NCBI RefSeq assembly: GCF_030770395.1
Contig: NZ_CP132480.1
Location: forward strand, 2,102,714-2,166,713
Source: Telluria beijingensis
Lineage (GTDB): Bacteria > Pseudomonadota > Gammaproteobacteria > Burkholderiales > Burkholderiaceae_D
Direction: 5' to 3'
Length of the DNA stretch: 64,000 nucleotides
Made by a program: the position numbers and the translations under genes. This document shows positions 8,555 to 17,318 of this stretch, piece after piece. The notes under the pieces were generated by a model, which saw nothing but the letters and a program-made list of their open reading frames with translations, searched no databases and was not told the origin of the DNA. The number at the start of each line of letters is the position of its first letter. The stretch's first letter is position 1.

Positions 8555-9925
8555 ATGGCCACCTCGATTCCTGCAGCGCAGAACGGACACCCATTGAATC
8601 CCGCCGGGAAGGGCGGTTCCGCAGTGTCGGTAGAACATGGCCTGCACGCCGCCGGCGTCGGCCGCTTCCAGTACCGCATCTTCCTGATCTTCGGCCTGGT
8701 CTGGCTGGCCGACGCCATGCAGGTGCTGTCGATCGGCTTCAGCGCGCCGTCGATCGCCAAGACCTTCGGCCTGAGCATGCCGCAAGCCCTGCAGACAGGC
8801 ACGCTGTTCTTCGTCGGCATGCTGATCGGCGCCTTCGCCTTCGGCCGCCTGGCCGATCGCATCGGCCGGCGTCCGGTGCTGATGATGGCGGTGGTGATCG
8901 ACGCCTGCTTCGGCGTGGCGTCCGCCTTCGCGCCCGATTTCGCCTGGCTGCTGGCGCTGCGCTTCATGACCGGCATCGGCGTCGGCGCCACCCTGCCGGT
9001 CGACTACACGATGATGGCCGAGTTCCTGCCCAGCGACCGCCGCGGCCGCTGGCTGGTGCTGCTCGAATCGTTCTGGGCGCTGGGGACGATCTGCCTGGCC
9101 GTGCTGGCGCTGTGGGCGGTGCAGTGGGGCGACGATGCCTGGCGCCTGATCTTCTTCGTCACCGGCTTGCCGGCCCTGGTCGGTGTCGTCCTGCGCTTTT
9201 ATGTTCCCGAGTCGCCGCTCTACCTGCACCGTAGCGGCAAGTCCGAAGAAGCCCGCGCCGTGCTCGCGCGCGTGGCCCGGACCAATGGCCGCGCCGTCGA
9301 GATCCCGGCGCTGCAACCCGAGCGTCGGGTGAAGACGTCGCTGTTCTCGCTGTTCAGGGATGGCCTGCGCCGCCGCAGTGTTTCACTGTTCCTGGCCTGG
9401 GGCCTGATCTCGATCGCCTACTACGGCGTGTTCGTCTACCTGCCGATCAGGCTGTCCGCCGAAGGCTTCGGTTTCATGCGCGGCCAGGAATTCCTGATCG
9501 TGCTGGCGCTGGTCCAGTTGCCGGGCTTCGCGCTGGCCGCCTATGGCGTCGAACGCTGGGGCCGCAAGCCGACGCTGGTCGGCTTCCTGTTGCTCAGCAG
9601 CGTAGGCTGCCTGGGCTACAGCCTGGGCAGCGCGACGGCGCTGGTGGTGGGCTCGACACTGCTGATGAGTTTTGCCCTGCTCGGCACCTGGGGCGCGCTG
9701 TATGCGTTCACGCCCGAAGTCTATCCAACCCGGCTGCGCGCCAGCGGCATGGGCATGGCAGGCGCCGTGGCCCGCTTCGGCGGCCTGTTCGCGCCGGCGA
9801 TCGTCGCGCCGGTGATGGCGACGCACTTTACGCTGGCGCTGGCGATGCTGTCGAGCTTCCTGCTGGTGGGGGCGGTCGCCATCCTGTGCGTCGATACCGA
9901 GTCGCGTCAGCGGGCGCTCGACTGA
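8555..9925 (+). CDS. MFS transporter, NiaP/AAHS-like (possible niacin uptake)
   Basis: Twelve-helix MFS importer of 456 aa. The loop motif GRLADRIGRRPVL is the MFS signature between helices 2 and 3, and FLIFGLVWLADAMQVLSIGF and RWLVLLESFWALGT resemble the NiaP/SV2-like branch of the aromatic-acid:H+ symporter family. Its stop overlaps the ATG of a NadR-like kinase gene by one base, which makes a niacin, nicotinamide or nicotinamide-riboside substrate plausible; that is inference from context. The ATG at 8555 is preferred over upstream codons, but a GTG at 8624 would also leave all helices intact, so the N terminus is uncertain. Confidence 0.75.
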   Translation: MATSIPAAQNGHPLNPAGKGGSAVSVEHGLHAAGVGRFQYRIFLIFGLVWLADAMQVLSIGFSAPSIAKTFGLSMPQALQTGTLFFVGMLIGAFAFGRLADRIGRRPVLMMAVVIDACFGVASAFAPDFAWLLALRFMTGIGVGATLPVDYTMMAEFLPSDRRGRWLVLLESFWALGTICLAVLALWAVQWGDDAWRLIFFVTGLPALVGVVLRFYVPESPLYLHRSGKSEEARAVLARVARTNGRAVEIPALQPERRVKTSLFSLFRDGLRRRSVSLFLAWGLISIAYYGVFVYLPIRLSAEGFGFMRGQEFLIVLALVQLPGFALAAYGVERWGRKPTLVGFLLLSSVGCLGYSLGSATALVVGSTLLMSFALLGTWGALYAFTPEVYPTRLRASGMGMAGAVARFGGLFAPAIVAPVMATHFTLALAMLSSFLLVGAVAILCVDTESRQRALD

Positions 9926-10488
9926 TGGTGGAGCTCATCGTATTCGTCGGGGCCGAGTCGACCGGCAAGTCGACCCTGGCCAGGCATCTGGCGCACCGTC
10001 TCGACGCCGGCTTCGTCCCCGAAATCGGCCGCTTCATCTGGGAAGAAAAACAGGGACGGCTGACCGCCGACGATTACGTCGAGATCGCCGAGCGCCACCG
10101 CGATGCCGAAGACGAGGCGGTCCGGCAGGCGACCGGCAAACTGGTCTTCGTCGACACCAACGCGCTCATCACGCTGCTGCTCGGCCTGTGCTTCGGTCAG
10201 GTCACCGAACCGGTCCCGCCCGCGCTGCTGCGCTACGCCGAGGATTGCCGCAGCCGCTACCTGCACCATTTCGTGTGCGCCGACGACATCCCGTATGAAG
10301 AAGAACCTGGCGTGCGCGAGAACGCCGCATGGCGCACCTACATCCAGCGCCTGGTGCTGGAAGACCTGAACCGCCGCGGCGTCGGCTACACGGTGTTGAC
10401 GGGCACGCTGGAACAGCGCGCCGCGAAGGTGATGGAAGTACTGTCCGCACTCGGACAGCCAGATAGGCTCAGGCAGGTAGCGGCGTAA
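9925..10488 (+). CDS. NadR-like ATPase, probable ribosylnicotinamide kinase
   Basis: 187-aa P-loop protein resembling the C-terminal kinase domain of NadR. Walker A GAESTGKST is at residues 9-17 (NadR has GGESSGKS). Later motifs line up as well: IGRFIWEE with the NadR YGREF segment, VFVDTNALIT with FIDTDFITT, and DDIPYEEEPGVRENAAWR with the D-DG-R substrate loop. The family phosphorylates nicotinamide riboside to NMN in NAD salvage. The N-terminal repressor and adenylyltransferase domains of full NadR are absent. It is translationally coupled to the upstream transporter (TGATG) and converges with the ChaC-like gene, overlapping its 3' end by 20 bp. Confidence 0.78.
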   Translation: MVELIVFVGAESTGKSTLARHLAHRLDAGFVPEIGRFIWEEKQGRLTADDYVEIAERHRDAEDEAVRQATGKLVFVDTNALITLLLGLCFGQVTEPVPPALLRYAEDCRSRYLHHFVCADDIPYEEEPGVRENAAWRTYIQRLVLEDLNRRGVGYTVLTGTLEQRAAKVMEVLSALGQPDRLRQVAA

Positions 10489-11050
10489 CCCCGAAATCGG
10501 CCAGGTGCCGCTCGAGCGCGAACACGTGCGGATCGGGCTTGCCGAGTTCCCTCAACGCCTGCGCCAGGCCCAGCAGGTACTCGCTGTTCGGACCGCTCGG
10601 GCCTCGCGCCGACGCGATCTGGCGCGCGATATCGCGCTCGTCGGCCGGGCCGAGATAGGCCTCGTTCTCGTGCGTGGCGATGTACACGATGCCTTCGTCG
10701 CTGCTGCCGTCGTCGAAATGCATCTCGGTCGCGAGGCGCAGGTAGCCGTTCTTTTCGCGGTGGTCGAGGTGGGCGAATTCTTCGGGCGTCACCAGGTAGG
10801 CCATGCCGTGGCACAGCGCGCCGGCGTCCGGCACCAGCGTGACGACGCGCCCTGGCGCCGTCTCGGTGCCGCGGTGGTCATGCGAACCCTGCCAGAAGCG
10901 GCGCGACCAGCCGCCGATATGGGCCGGACGCCGGTCGATGAAGGGGAAGTCGGCCTTGAAGATCAGCGAACCATAACCGAACAGCCAGACACTTCGGCGG
11001 CCGTCGAATTTGTTCATCCGCTGGTTGATCGCGATCGTGTTGTGGGACAT
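10469..11050 (-). CDS. Gamma-glutamylcyclotransferase, ChaC-like
   Basis: 193-aa member of the ChaC branch, which cleaves the gamma-glutamyl bond of glutathione to give 5-oxoproline and Cys-Gly. The N-terminal substrate-binding motif appears as VWLFGYGSLIFK (family YGSL), followed by GWSRRFWQGSHDHRGT. A conserved acidic catalytic residue is expected in the EEFAHLDHREKNGY segment (Glu). The start at 11050 has no competing upstream Met. It is a single cytoplasmic gene; its 3' end overlaps the kinase gene on the other strand by 20 bp. Confidence 0.85.
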   Translation of the reverse strand: MSHNTIAINQRMNKFDGRRSVWLFGYGSLIFKADFPFIDRRPAHIGGWSRRFWQGSHDHRGTETAPGRVVTLVPDAGALCHGMAYLVTPEEFAHLDHREKNGYLRLATEMHFDDGSSDEGIVYIATHENEAYLGPADERDIARQIASARGPSGPNSEYLLGLAQALRELGKPDPHVFALERHLADFGVTPLPA

Positions 11051-11104
11051 CGTGCAGTCACGTCAAGAAGAAAGATGCCGCTCATTGTAGCGTGGCCCGC
11101 GCCA

Positions 11105-12004
11105 TCAGCGTTGCGACCGTTCCACATATCCAAACAGGAAATTGATATAACTCTCGGCCGCCGGCGAGAGCGAGCGGCCGGGGCGGGTGTACACGAAGAA
11201 GCGCCGCTGAAGCACCGGTTCGTCCAGCGGCCGCAACACCAGGCCATGCAGTTTCACCAACGGTGCGGCATACGGCAGGCAGACCGTCACCCCGAGCCCG
11301 GCGCTGACCATTGCCAGCGCCGTGGTCATGAAAGTCACCTCGTGCGCCGGCTTGATGGGCGTGTCGCGCAGCGCGGCATGCATATCGTCGAGCAGACGTT
11401 CCTTGAACTGCCCCTGCAGCGAAATGAACGGGTGCTGCGCCAGGTCTTGCCAGCGCACACGCGGCAGGGCGGCCAGGGGATGGTCTGGCAAGCAGGCCAG
11501 CGCGAACGGCATCTCGAACAGCTCGCGCGCCTCCAGCGGCGGCGCCGGCACGCGTTCGGGCCCGATGCCGATATCCGCCTCGCCCGACAGGACGCGGGCG
11601 ATCACGCCTTCGACTTCGGTATCGCTCAGGCGTACCTCGATCGCCGGATGCTCCTTCCGATATGCCGCGATCGCCTCCGGCAGCAGGGTGCACGACATCA
11701 GTTGCGGCGCGGCGATGCGCACCAGCCCCTTCTTGAGGCGCGTGTGATCCGCCACGTTAGCCAGCGCACCGTCCAGGTCATCGATCATCTGGCTAAATAG
11801 GGGGAACAGTTCGCGCCCGATATCGGTCAGGATGATCCTGCGCGTGCTGCGGTCGACCACGCGCGCGCCCAGGGTCTGCTCGAGTTCCTTGATCAGGCCC
11901 GACAAGGCCGACTGCGTCACGTGGATCGCCTGCGCCGCGAGCGTGAAATTGCCGGTCTTGGCCAGGGCCACGAAGGCGCGCATTTGGCGCAGGGTGGGAT
12001 TCAT
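11105..12004 (-). CDS. LysR-family transcriptional regulator (divergent from FAH operon)
   Basis: 299-aa LysR regulator. The winged helix-turn-helix occupies residues 1-65 (RQMRAFVALAKTGNFTLAAQAIHVTQSALSGLIKELE) and an effector-binding periplasmic-protein-like domain follows. The frame is open 57 bp further upstream, but the Met at 12004 gives the standard LysR N terminus (MNPTLRQMRAFVAL). It is transcribed away from the fumarylacetoacetase/maiA operon with 96 bp between the starts, the usual arrangement for a LysR protein controlling its neighbour. An imperfect palindrome lies 5 bp upstream of its start. The inducer is unknown; an aromatic-ring catabolite would fit. Confidence 0.88.
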   Translation of the reverse strand: MNPTLRQMRAFVALAKTGNFTLAAQAIHVTQSALSGLIKELEQTLGARVVDRSTRRIILTDIGRELFPLFSQMIDDLDGALANVADHTRLKKGLVRIAAPQLMSCTLLPEAIAAYRKEHPAIEVRLSDTEVEGVIARVLSGEADIGIGPERVPAPPLEARELFEMPFALACLPDHPLAALPRVRWQDLAQHPFISLQGQFKERLLDDMHAALRDTPIKPAHEVTFMTTALAMVSAGLGVTVCLPYAAPLVKLHGLVLRPLDEPVLQRRFFVYTRPGRSLSPAAESYINFLFGYVERSQR

Positions 12005-12009
12005 GAGAT

Positions 12010-12027
12010 AACCTGATAAATCGGGTT
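12010..12027. promoter_or_regulatory. Candidate LysR operator
   Basis: An 18-bp imperfect palindrome, AACCTGATAAATCGGGTT, in which 14 of 18 positions are symmetric. It lies in the 96-bp divergent region, immediately upstream of the LysR start, and has the T-N11-A size expected of LysR boxes. Binding is inferred. Confidence 0.4.
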
Positions 12028-12100
12028 GAAAATACTGTTTGTATGATAGTGCGTTTTGCATTGTAATGGTGGATACCCAGCAATATCGAAGGAATCACCC

Positions 12101-13126
12101 ATGAAACTCGCCACCCTCAAAGCCGCCGGCCGCGACGGCACCCTGGTCGTCGTCAGCCGCGACCTCGTCACCTGCCAGGCCGTGCCCGACATCGCGCGCA
12201 CCATGCAGGCCGCCCTGGACGACTGGGACGCGGTCGCGCCGCGCCTGCAACAGGTGTATGCCCAGCTCAACGACGGCAATGCCGACGGCGCCGAGTCCTT
12301 CATCGAGCAGGAATGCCACTCGCCGCTGCCGCGCGCCTACCAGTGGGCCGACGGCTCGGCCTATATCAACCACGTCGAACTGGTGCGCAAGGCGCGCAAT
12401 GCCGAGGTGCCGGCCTCGTTCTATACCGATCCGCTGATGTACCAGGGCGGCGGCGATTCCTTCGTCGGCCCGTGCGACCCGATCGCGGCCTTATCTGAAG
12501 ACTGGGGCATCGATCTCGAGGCCGAGGTCGCGGTCGTCACCGGCGACGTGCCGATGGGCGCCAACGTGGCGCAGGCGGCGGGCGCGATCCGCCTGGTCAT
12601 GCTGGTCAACGACGTCTCGCTGCGCAACCTGATCCCGAACGAACTGGCGAAGGGTTTCGGCTTCTACCAGTCCAAGCCGGCCAGCGCCTTTTCTCCGGTC
12701 GCGGTCACGCCGGACGAGCTGGGCGAGGCCTGGCAGGACAGCAAGCTGCACCTGCCGCTGCTGGTCACACTCAATGGCAATGCCTTCGGCCGCCCGAACG
12801 CCGGCGAAGACATGACCTTCAGCTTCGCCCAGCTGGTCGCCCACGCGGCCGCCACCCGCGAGCTGTGCGCGGGCAGCATCATCGGTTCGGGTACGGTGTC
12901 GAACAAGCAGGGCAGCCTGCACGGCTCGAGCGTCGAGAACGGCGGCGTCGGCTATTGCTGCCTGGCCGAGGTGCGCATGTACGAAACCATCGAGCAGGGC
13001 AAGCCGAAGACGCCGTTCCTGGCATTCGGCGACACGGTGCGCATCGAAATGTATGACGCCGGCGGCGCCAGCATCTTCGGCGCCATCGACCAGGAAGTCT
13101 CCCGCTACCATGAGAGGCAACGATGA
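12101..13126 (+). CDS. Fumarylacetoacetate hydrolase family protein
   Basis: 341-aa FAH-fold hydrolase. In tyrosine/homogentisate breakdown this family splits fumarylacetoacetate to fumarate and acetoacetate. The metal-binding acidic motif shows as DLEAEVAVVTGDVPMG (E-x-E) with a later Asp in LVMLVNDVSLR, and the C-terminal GSGTVSNKQGS and FLAFGDTVRIEM segments are typical. A GAAGGA ribosome site precedes ATG 12101; the frame is open upstream but lacks such a site. Its stop overlaps the maleylacetoacetate isomerase start (ATGA), so the pair covers the last two steps of the homogentisate or gentisate route. The dioxygenase that would feed them is not in the window. Confidence 0.85.
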   Translation: MKLATLKAAGRDGTLVVVSRDLVTCQAVPDIARTMQAALDDWDAVAPRLQQVYAQLNDGNADGAESFIEQECHSPLPRAYQWADGSAYINHVELVRKARNAEVPASFYTDPLMYQGGGDSFVGPCDPIAALSEDWGIDLEAEVAVVTGDVPMGANVAQAAGAIRLVMLVNDVSLRNLIPNELAKGFGFYQSKPASAFSPVAVTPDELGEAWQDSKLHLPLLVTLNGNAFGRPNAGEDMTFSFAQLVAHAAATRELCAGSIIGSGTVSNKQGSLHGSSVENGGVGYCCLAEVRMYETIEQGKPKTPFLAFGDTVRIEMYDAGGASIFGAIDQEVSRYHERQR

Positions 13127-13767
13127 AGCTCTACACCTATTTCCGCAGCTCGGCCGCCTACCGGGTGCGTATCGCGCTCAACCTCAAGGGCCTGGCGTAC
13201 GATGCGGTGCCGGTGCACCTGCTGAAGGATGGCGGCCAGCACCTGCAGGACGATTACCGCAAGATCAATCCGAGCGGCCTGGTGCCGTCGTTCCAGGACG
13301 ACCGCATCACGCTGACCCAGTCGATGGCGATCATCGAATACCTGGAAGAGCTCCATCCCGAGCCGCCCCTGCTGCCGAAGGATGCGCCGGGCCGGGGCAG
13401 GGTGCGCGAGCTGGCCCAGATCGTCGGCTGCGACATCCACCCGGTCAACAACCTGCGCGTGCTGAACTACCTGGTCAAGCACCTGGGATTTTCCGACCAG
13501 GCCAAGACCGAGTGGTACCGCCACTGGATCATCGAAGGTTTCCAGTCGCTCGAGGCACACCTGGCGCGCGATCCCGGCGCCGGCCCGTTCTGCCACGGCG
13601 ACCATCCGACCATCGCCGACTGCTACCTGGTGCCGCAGGTGTTCAATGCGCAGCGCTTCAATATCGACGTGTCGGCCTATCCGAACATCGACCGCATCAA
13701 TTCGCTGTGCATCGAGCTGCCGGCATTCAAGGCGGCGCATCCGTCGCACCAGCCCGATACCGAGTAG
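13123..13767 (+). CDS. maiA: Maleylacetoacetate isomerase (zeta-class GST)
   Basis: 214-aa zeta-class glutathione transferase that isomerises maleylacetoacetate (or maleylpyruvate) to the fumaryl form using glutathione. The N-terminal thioredoxin-fold active site SSAAYRVRIALNLKGL (residues 9-24) is the family signature, Q-S-M-A-I-I-E-Y-L at the glutathione site follows, and the C-terminal helical domain contains the CDIHPVNNLRVL segment characteristic of MaiA. Start codon overlaps the preceding fumarylacetoacetase stop, so translation is coupled. Length is normal for the family. Confidence 0.9.
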   Translation: MKLYTYFRSSAAYRVRIALNLKGLAYDAVPVHLLKDGGQHLQDDYRKINPSGLVPSFQDDRITLTQSMAIIEYLEELHPEPPLLPKDAPGRGRVRELAQIVGCDIHPVNNLRVLNYLVKHLGFSDQAKTEWYRHWIIEGFQSLEAHLARDPGAGPFCHGDHPTIADCYLVPQVFNAQRFNIDVSAYPNIDRINSLCIELPAFKAAHPSHQPDTE

Positions 13768-13806
13768 CCCGTCCGGAGGCCGCCTTTTAGATATATTGCG
13801 TGCTAA

Positions 13807-13835
13807 CATGGTATTTTCCATAAAGAAATACCATG
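13807..13835 (+). promoter_or_regulatory. 10-bp stem-loop that includes the next gene's start codon
   Basis: CATGGTATTT (13807-13816) is the exact inverted repeat of AAATACCATG (13826-13835), with a 9-nt loop. The start codon of the following gene is the last three bases of the right arm, and the only purine-rich ribosome-site candidate (AAAG) is in the loop. As RNA it could hide the initiation site; as DNA it could be an operator. Either role is inference. Confidence 0.5.
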
Positions 13836-14525
13836 GCCATACAACAAACGAAAGGCGCCATCCTGGTGCTGGAAAGCCCGTGGGGACTCGATAAGCGCGA
13901 CGCGAATCGCAGCAGTGTCAGGCCATTTATCGAGGGCATGGCGAAATACTCCGGCGATGTCGAGGTATGCCATACCGTTTTCTATGACGAATACAGTTTT
14001 GAAGACGGCCTGAAAAAGCTGTGCAGGACGCCTTTCAGGAATACGCTGGTCTATGTCGCGGCGCACGGGAGCGAAACCCGCGCCGGCGCGGATCTCACCG
14101 CAATCAGCTCGGCGGTTCGCAAGCGCGCAAAGGAGTTCAATATTTCCGGGATGCTGCTTGGGAGCTGTTTTGCTGGCAGTATCACAAAAGCACATCAGTT
14201 CACGCTGCAAGGCAGCCCTCTGCGCTGGATCATCGGCTACGCGTCCGAATGTGACTGGCTGACCGGCACCATGATCGATTGTGCACTGTTGCATGAAGCG
14301 GTGCGTTTTCAAAAGAACAGCTATGGACAAGCGAATCTCGTGAAGCGCTTCAGTCAGGCGCTCGCACCGTTTTCGGCAGATGCGTACATCGGCGACGATA
14401 GCGAAGGCGAGCCCACTGCCTTGCGCGATTCACTGCAGATCGTGGTCCAAACGCCGGGAAGCGGTAATCTGCCAGCCGTCATCAGTGACGAGGTGTTTGC
14501 CGCGCACGCCCGGCTGCAGATCTAA
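13833..14525 (+). CDS. Orphan protein with caspase-like (clan CD) His/Cys dyad
   Basis: 230-aa cytoplasmic protein that I cannot assign to a named family. A hydrophobic strand ending in HG (TLVYVAAHGSE, His 78) is followed 34 residues later by a second strand ending in Cys (ISGMLLGSCFAGS, Cys 112). This H-G ... C order and spacing is the catalytic layout of clan CD peptidases (caspases, CHAT, gingipains). The N-terminal GAILVLESPWGL could be the first strand of the fold. No signal peptide or membrane segment. Base composition looks lower in G+C than the flanking genes, and it stands alone between maiA and a glycosylase-like gene. Could also be a non-catalytic relative; substrate and partners unknown. 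Confidence 0.6.
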   Translation: MAIQQTKGAILVLESPWGLDKRDANRSSVRPFIEGMAKYSGDVEVCHTVFYDEYSFEDGLKKLCRTPFRNTLVYVAAHGSETRAGADLTAISSAVRKRAKEFNISGMLLGSCFAGSITKAHQFTLQGSPLRWIIGYASECDWLTGTMIDCALLHEAVRFQKNSYGQANLVKRFSQALAPFSADAYIGDDSEGEPTALRDSLQIVVQTPGSGNLPAVISDEVFAAHARLQI

Positions 14526-14605
14526 GCGGCGCGCCGTTCGAGCGTGGCGGGCAGGGCGCGGCATGGCGGGCTACAATCCGGCCTCGCTCACTTTGCCAGT
14601 CCGCC

Positions 14606-15376
14606 ATGACCACGACCGCCATTCCCGCCCCGATCCTGCACGCCCTCGACCTGGCGCACGCCTCCTGGCGCCCCATCCTCGAAGCCGGCCTGGAGGCCGT
14701 CGCCCGCGCCAACCCCGGCTACCTGCCGGCGCTGGCCGTCGATGACTACATGCCGACCGAAAACCGCCTGTTCGCCGCCTTCGCCCAGCCGCTGGACCAG
14801 GTCCGCTACGTGCTGGTGGGCGAGGGCCCGTATCCGCGCGCCGCGAGCGCGACCGGCGTCTGCTTCATGGACGGGGCGGTAGGGGAGTTATGGTGCGACA
14901 CCGGCCTGTCGAAGCCGGTCAACCGCGCAACGTCGCTGCGCAACTTCATGAAGATGCTGCTGGTGGCGAGCGGCCAGTTGCAGCCTGGCGCGACCGGCGG
15001 TGCGGCACTGGCGCCTATCGCCCAGGCGGCATTGCAGGACGGCTCGATCCGGACCCTGGCGCAGCTGCAGGACAATCTGCACGGCCAGGGTTTCCTGCTG
15101 CTGAACGCGGCGCTGGTATTCCGCAAGCACGTGGCGCCGGCAATCGATGCGCGCGCCTGGCTGCCCTTCCTGCAGACGGTGCTGGCGGCGCTGGGCAAGC
15201 AGCGCACGCCGCCGACCCTGGTTCTGTGGGGCAAGATTGCCGAACAGCTAAAAAAGCTGCCCGAGACGGCCGCCTTCCCGCAGGCGCTGGCCGAACATCC
15301 CTATAACCTGAGCTTCATCGACCACCAGGGAATGCAGGGGCTGTTCGGCCCCATGGAACTGTTGCGCCAACGCTAA
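14606..15376 (+). CDS. Uracil-DNA-glycosylase-like protein lacking the catalytic Asp
   Basis: 256-aa protein with the overall plan of family-1 uracil-DNA glycosylase. Corresponding segments are VGEGPYPRA for GQDPYHGP, GFLLLNAALVFR for GVLLLNTVLTVR (pyrimidine-binding Asn kept), LVLWGKIAEQLKKL, and AEHPYNLSF for APHPSPLS (His kept), then GMQGLFG. The first motif is altered: the water-activating Asp is Gly 74 and the following His is Pro 77. Either this is a divergent glycosylase with another mechanism or specificity, or a non-catalytic DNA-binding relative. Its own promoter is likely; neighbours are unrelated. Confidence 0.65.
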   Translation: MTTTAIPAPILHALDLAHASWRPILEAGLEAVARANPGYLPALAVDDYMPTENRLFAAFAQPLDQVRYVLVGEGPYPRAASATGVCFMDGAVGELWCDTGLSKPVNRATSLRNFMKMLLVASGQLQPGATGGAALAPIAQAALQDGSIRTLAQLQDNLHGQGFLLLNAALVFRKHVAPAIDARAWLPFLQTVLAALGKQRTPPTLVLWGKIAEQLKKLPETAAFPQALAEHPYNLSFIDHQGMQGLFGPMELLRQR

Positions 15377-15420
15377 TGGCCGTTTTTGGGGGTTCCAAGA
15401 CAAGCTGTCCGCGATTTGCT

Positions 15421-15445
15421 ATACTTGACTAAATCGTTCAACTAA
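15421..15445 (+). promoter_or_regulatory. Type 1 IscR-binding site upstream of iscR
   Basis: The 25-bp segment begins ATACTTGACTAAATC and ends GTTCAACTAA. It matches the Escherichia coli type-1 (Fe-S-IscR) consensus ATASYTGACTAwwwYAGTCRRSTAT at 22 of 25 positions by eye. It lies 90 bp upstream of iscR, as expected for feedback repression of the operon by [2Fe-2S]-IscR. Its TTGACT may also be the -35 element. Confidence 0.7.
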
Positions 15446-15534
15446 TCGGGTTTTTAGCCAGCCCCACGAGGGAATCGGTGTCCGCTGCGGGATAGTTGGA
15501 AAAGAGGAATATTTTAACATTAACCGGGGTTGTA

Positions 15535-16011
15535 ATGCGTCTGACCACCAAAGGCCGTTTTGCTGTTACCGCGATGATCGATCTTGCTATGCGTCAAGGC
15601 AATGGTCCAGTCACGCTGTCGGGCATCAGCCAGCGCCAGGCCATTTCGCTGTCCTACCTGGAGCAGCTGTTCGGCAAGCTGCGCCGCCACGAGATCGTCG
15701 AATCGATCCGCGGCCCCGGTGGCGGCTACAGCCTGGCGCGTCCGGCGGGCAAGGTGACGGTGGCCGACATCATCATCGCCGTCGACGAGCCGCTGGATGC
15801 GACCCAGTGCGGCGGTAAAGAGAATTGCCATGGCGCCCATGCCGATGGCGCCCGCTGCATGACCCACGAATTGTGGACCACGCTGAACGAAAAAATGGTC
15901 GACTACCTCGATTCGGTCTCGCTGCAAGACCTGGTCGACCAGCAGCGGCAAAAAGAACAGAACGTCGTGCATGTGCACCGTGGCGCCCCCGCCGCCGTCG
16001 TTCAAGATTGA
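15535..16011 (+). CDS. iscR: Fe-S cluster assembly regulator IscR
   Basis: Rrf2-family [2Fe-2S] transcription factor of 158 aa and first gene of the isc operon. MRLTTKGRFAVTAMIDLA opens the winged-helix domain and SLSYLEQLFGKLRR is the recognition helix. Cluster ligands are Cys 92, Cys 98 and Cys 108, with a His at 111 in CMTH. In Escherichia coli the third Cys is at 104 and the His at 107, so this protein has a 4-residue insertion between the second and third ligands. ATG 15535 is the conserved start; the open frame extends 39 bp further up without similarity. A type-1 IscR site lies upstream, implying autoregulation. Confidence 0.95.
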   Translation: MRLTTKGRFAVTAMIDLAMRQGNGPVTLSGISQRQAISLSYLEQLFGKLRRHEIVESIRGPGGGYSLARPAGKVTVADIIIAVDEPLDATQCGGKENCHGAHADGARCMTHELWTTLNEKMVDYLDSVSLQDLVDQQRQKEQNVVHVHRGAPAAVVQD

Positions 16012-16041
16012 ATGCGGATTGAAGCTTACTGGAGTGAATTG

Positions 16042-17298
<1,257 letters not shown>

Positions 17299-17318
17299 AT
17301 CACTGAAGGAGCATCATC

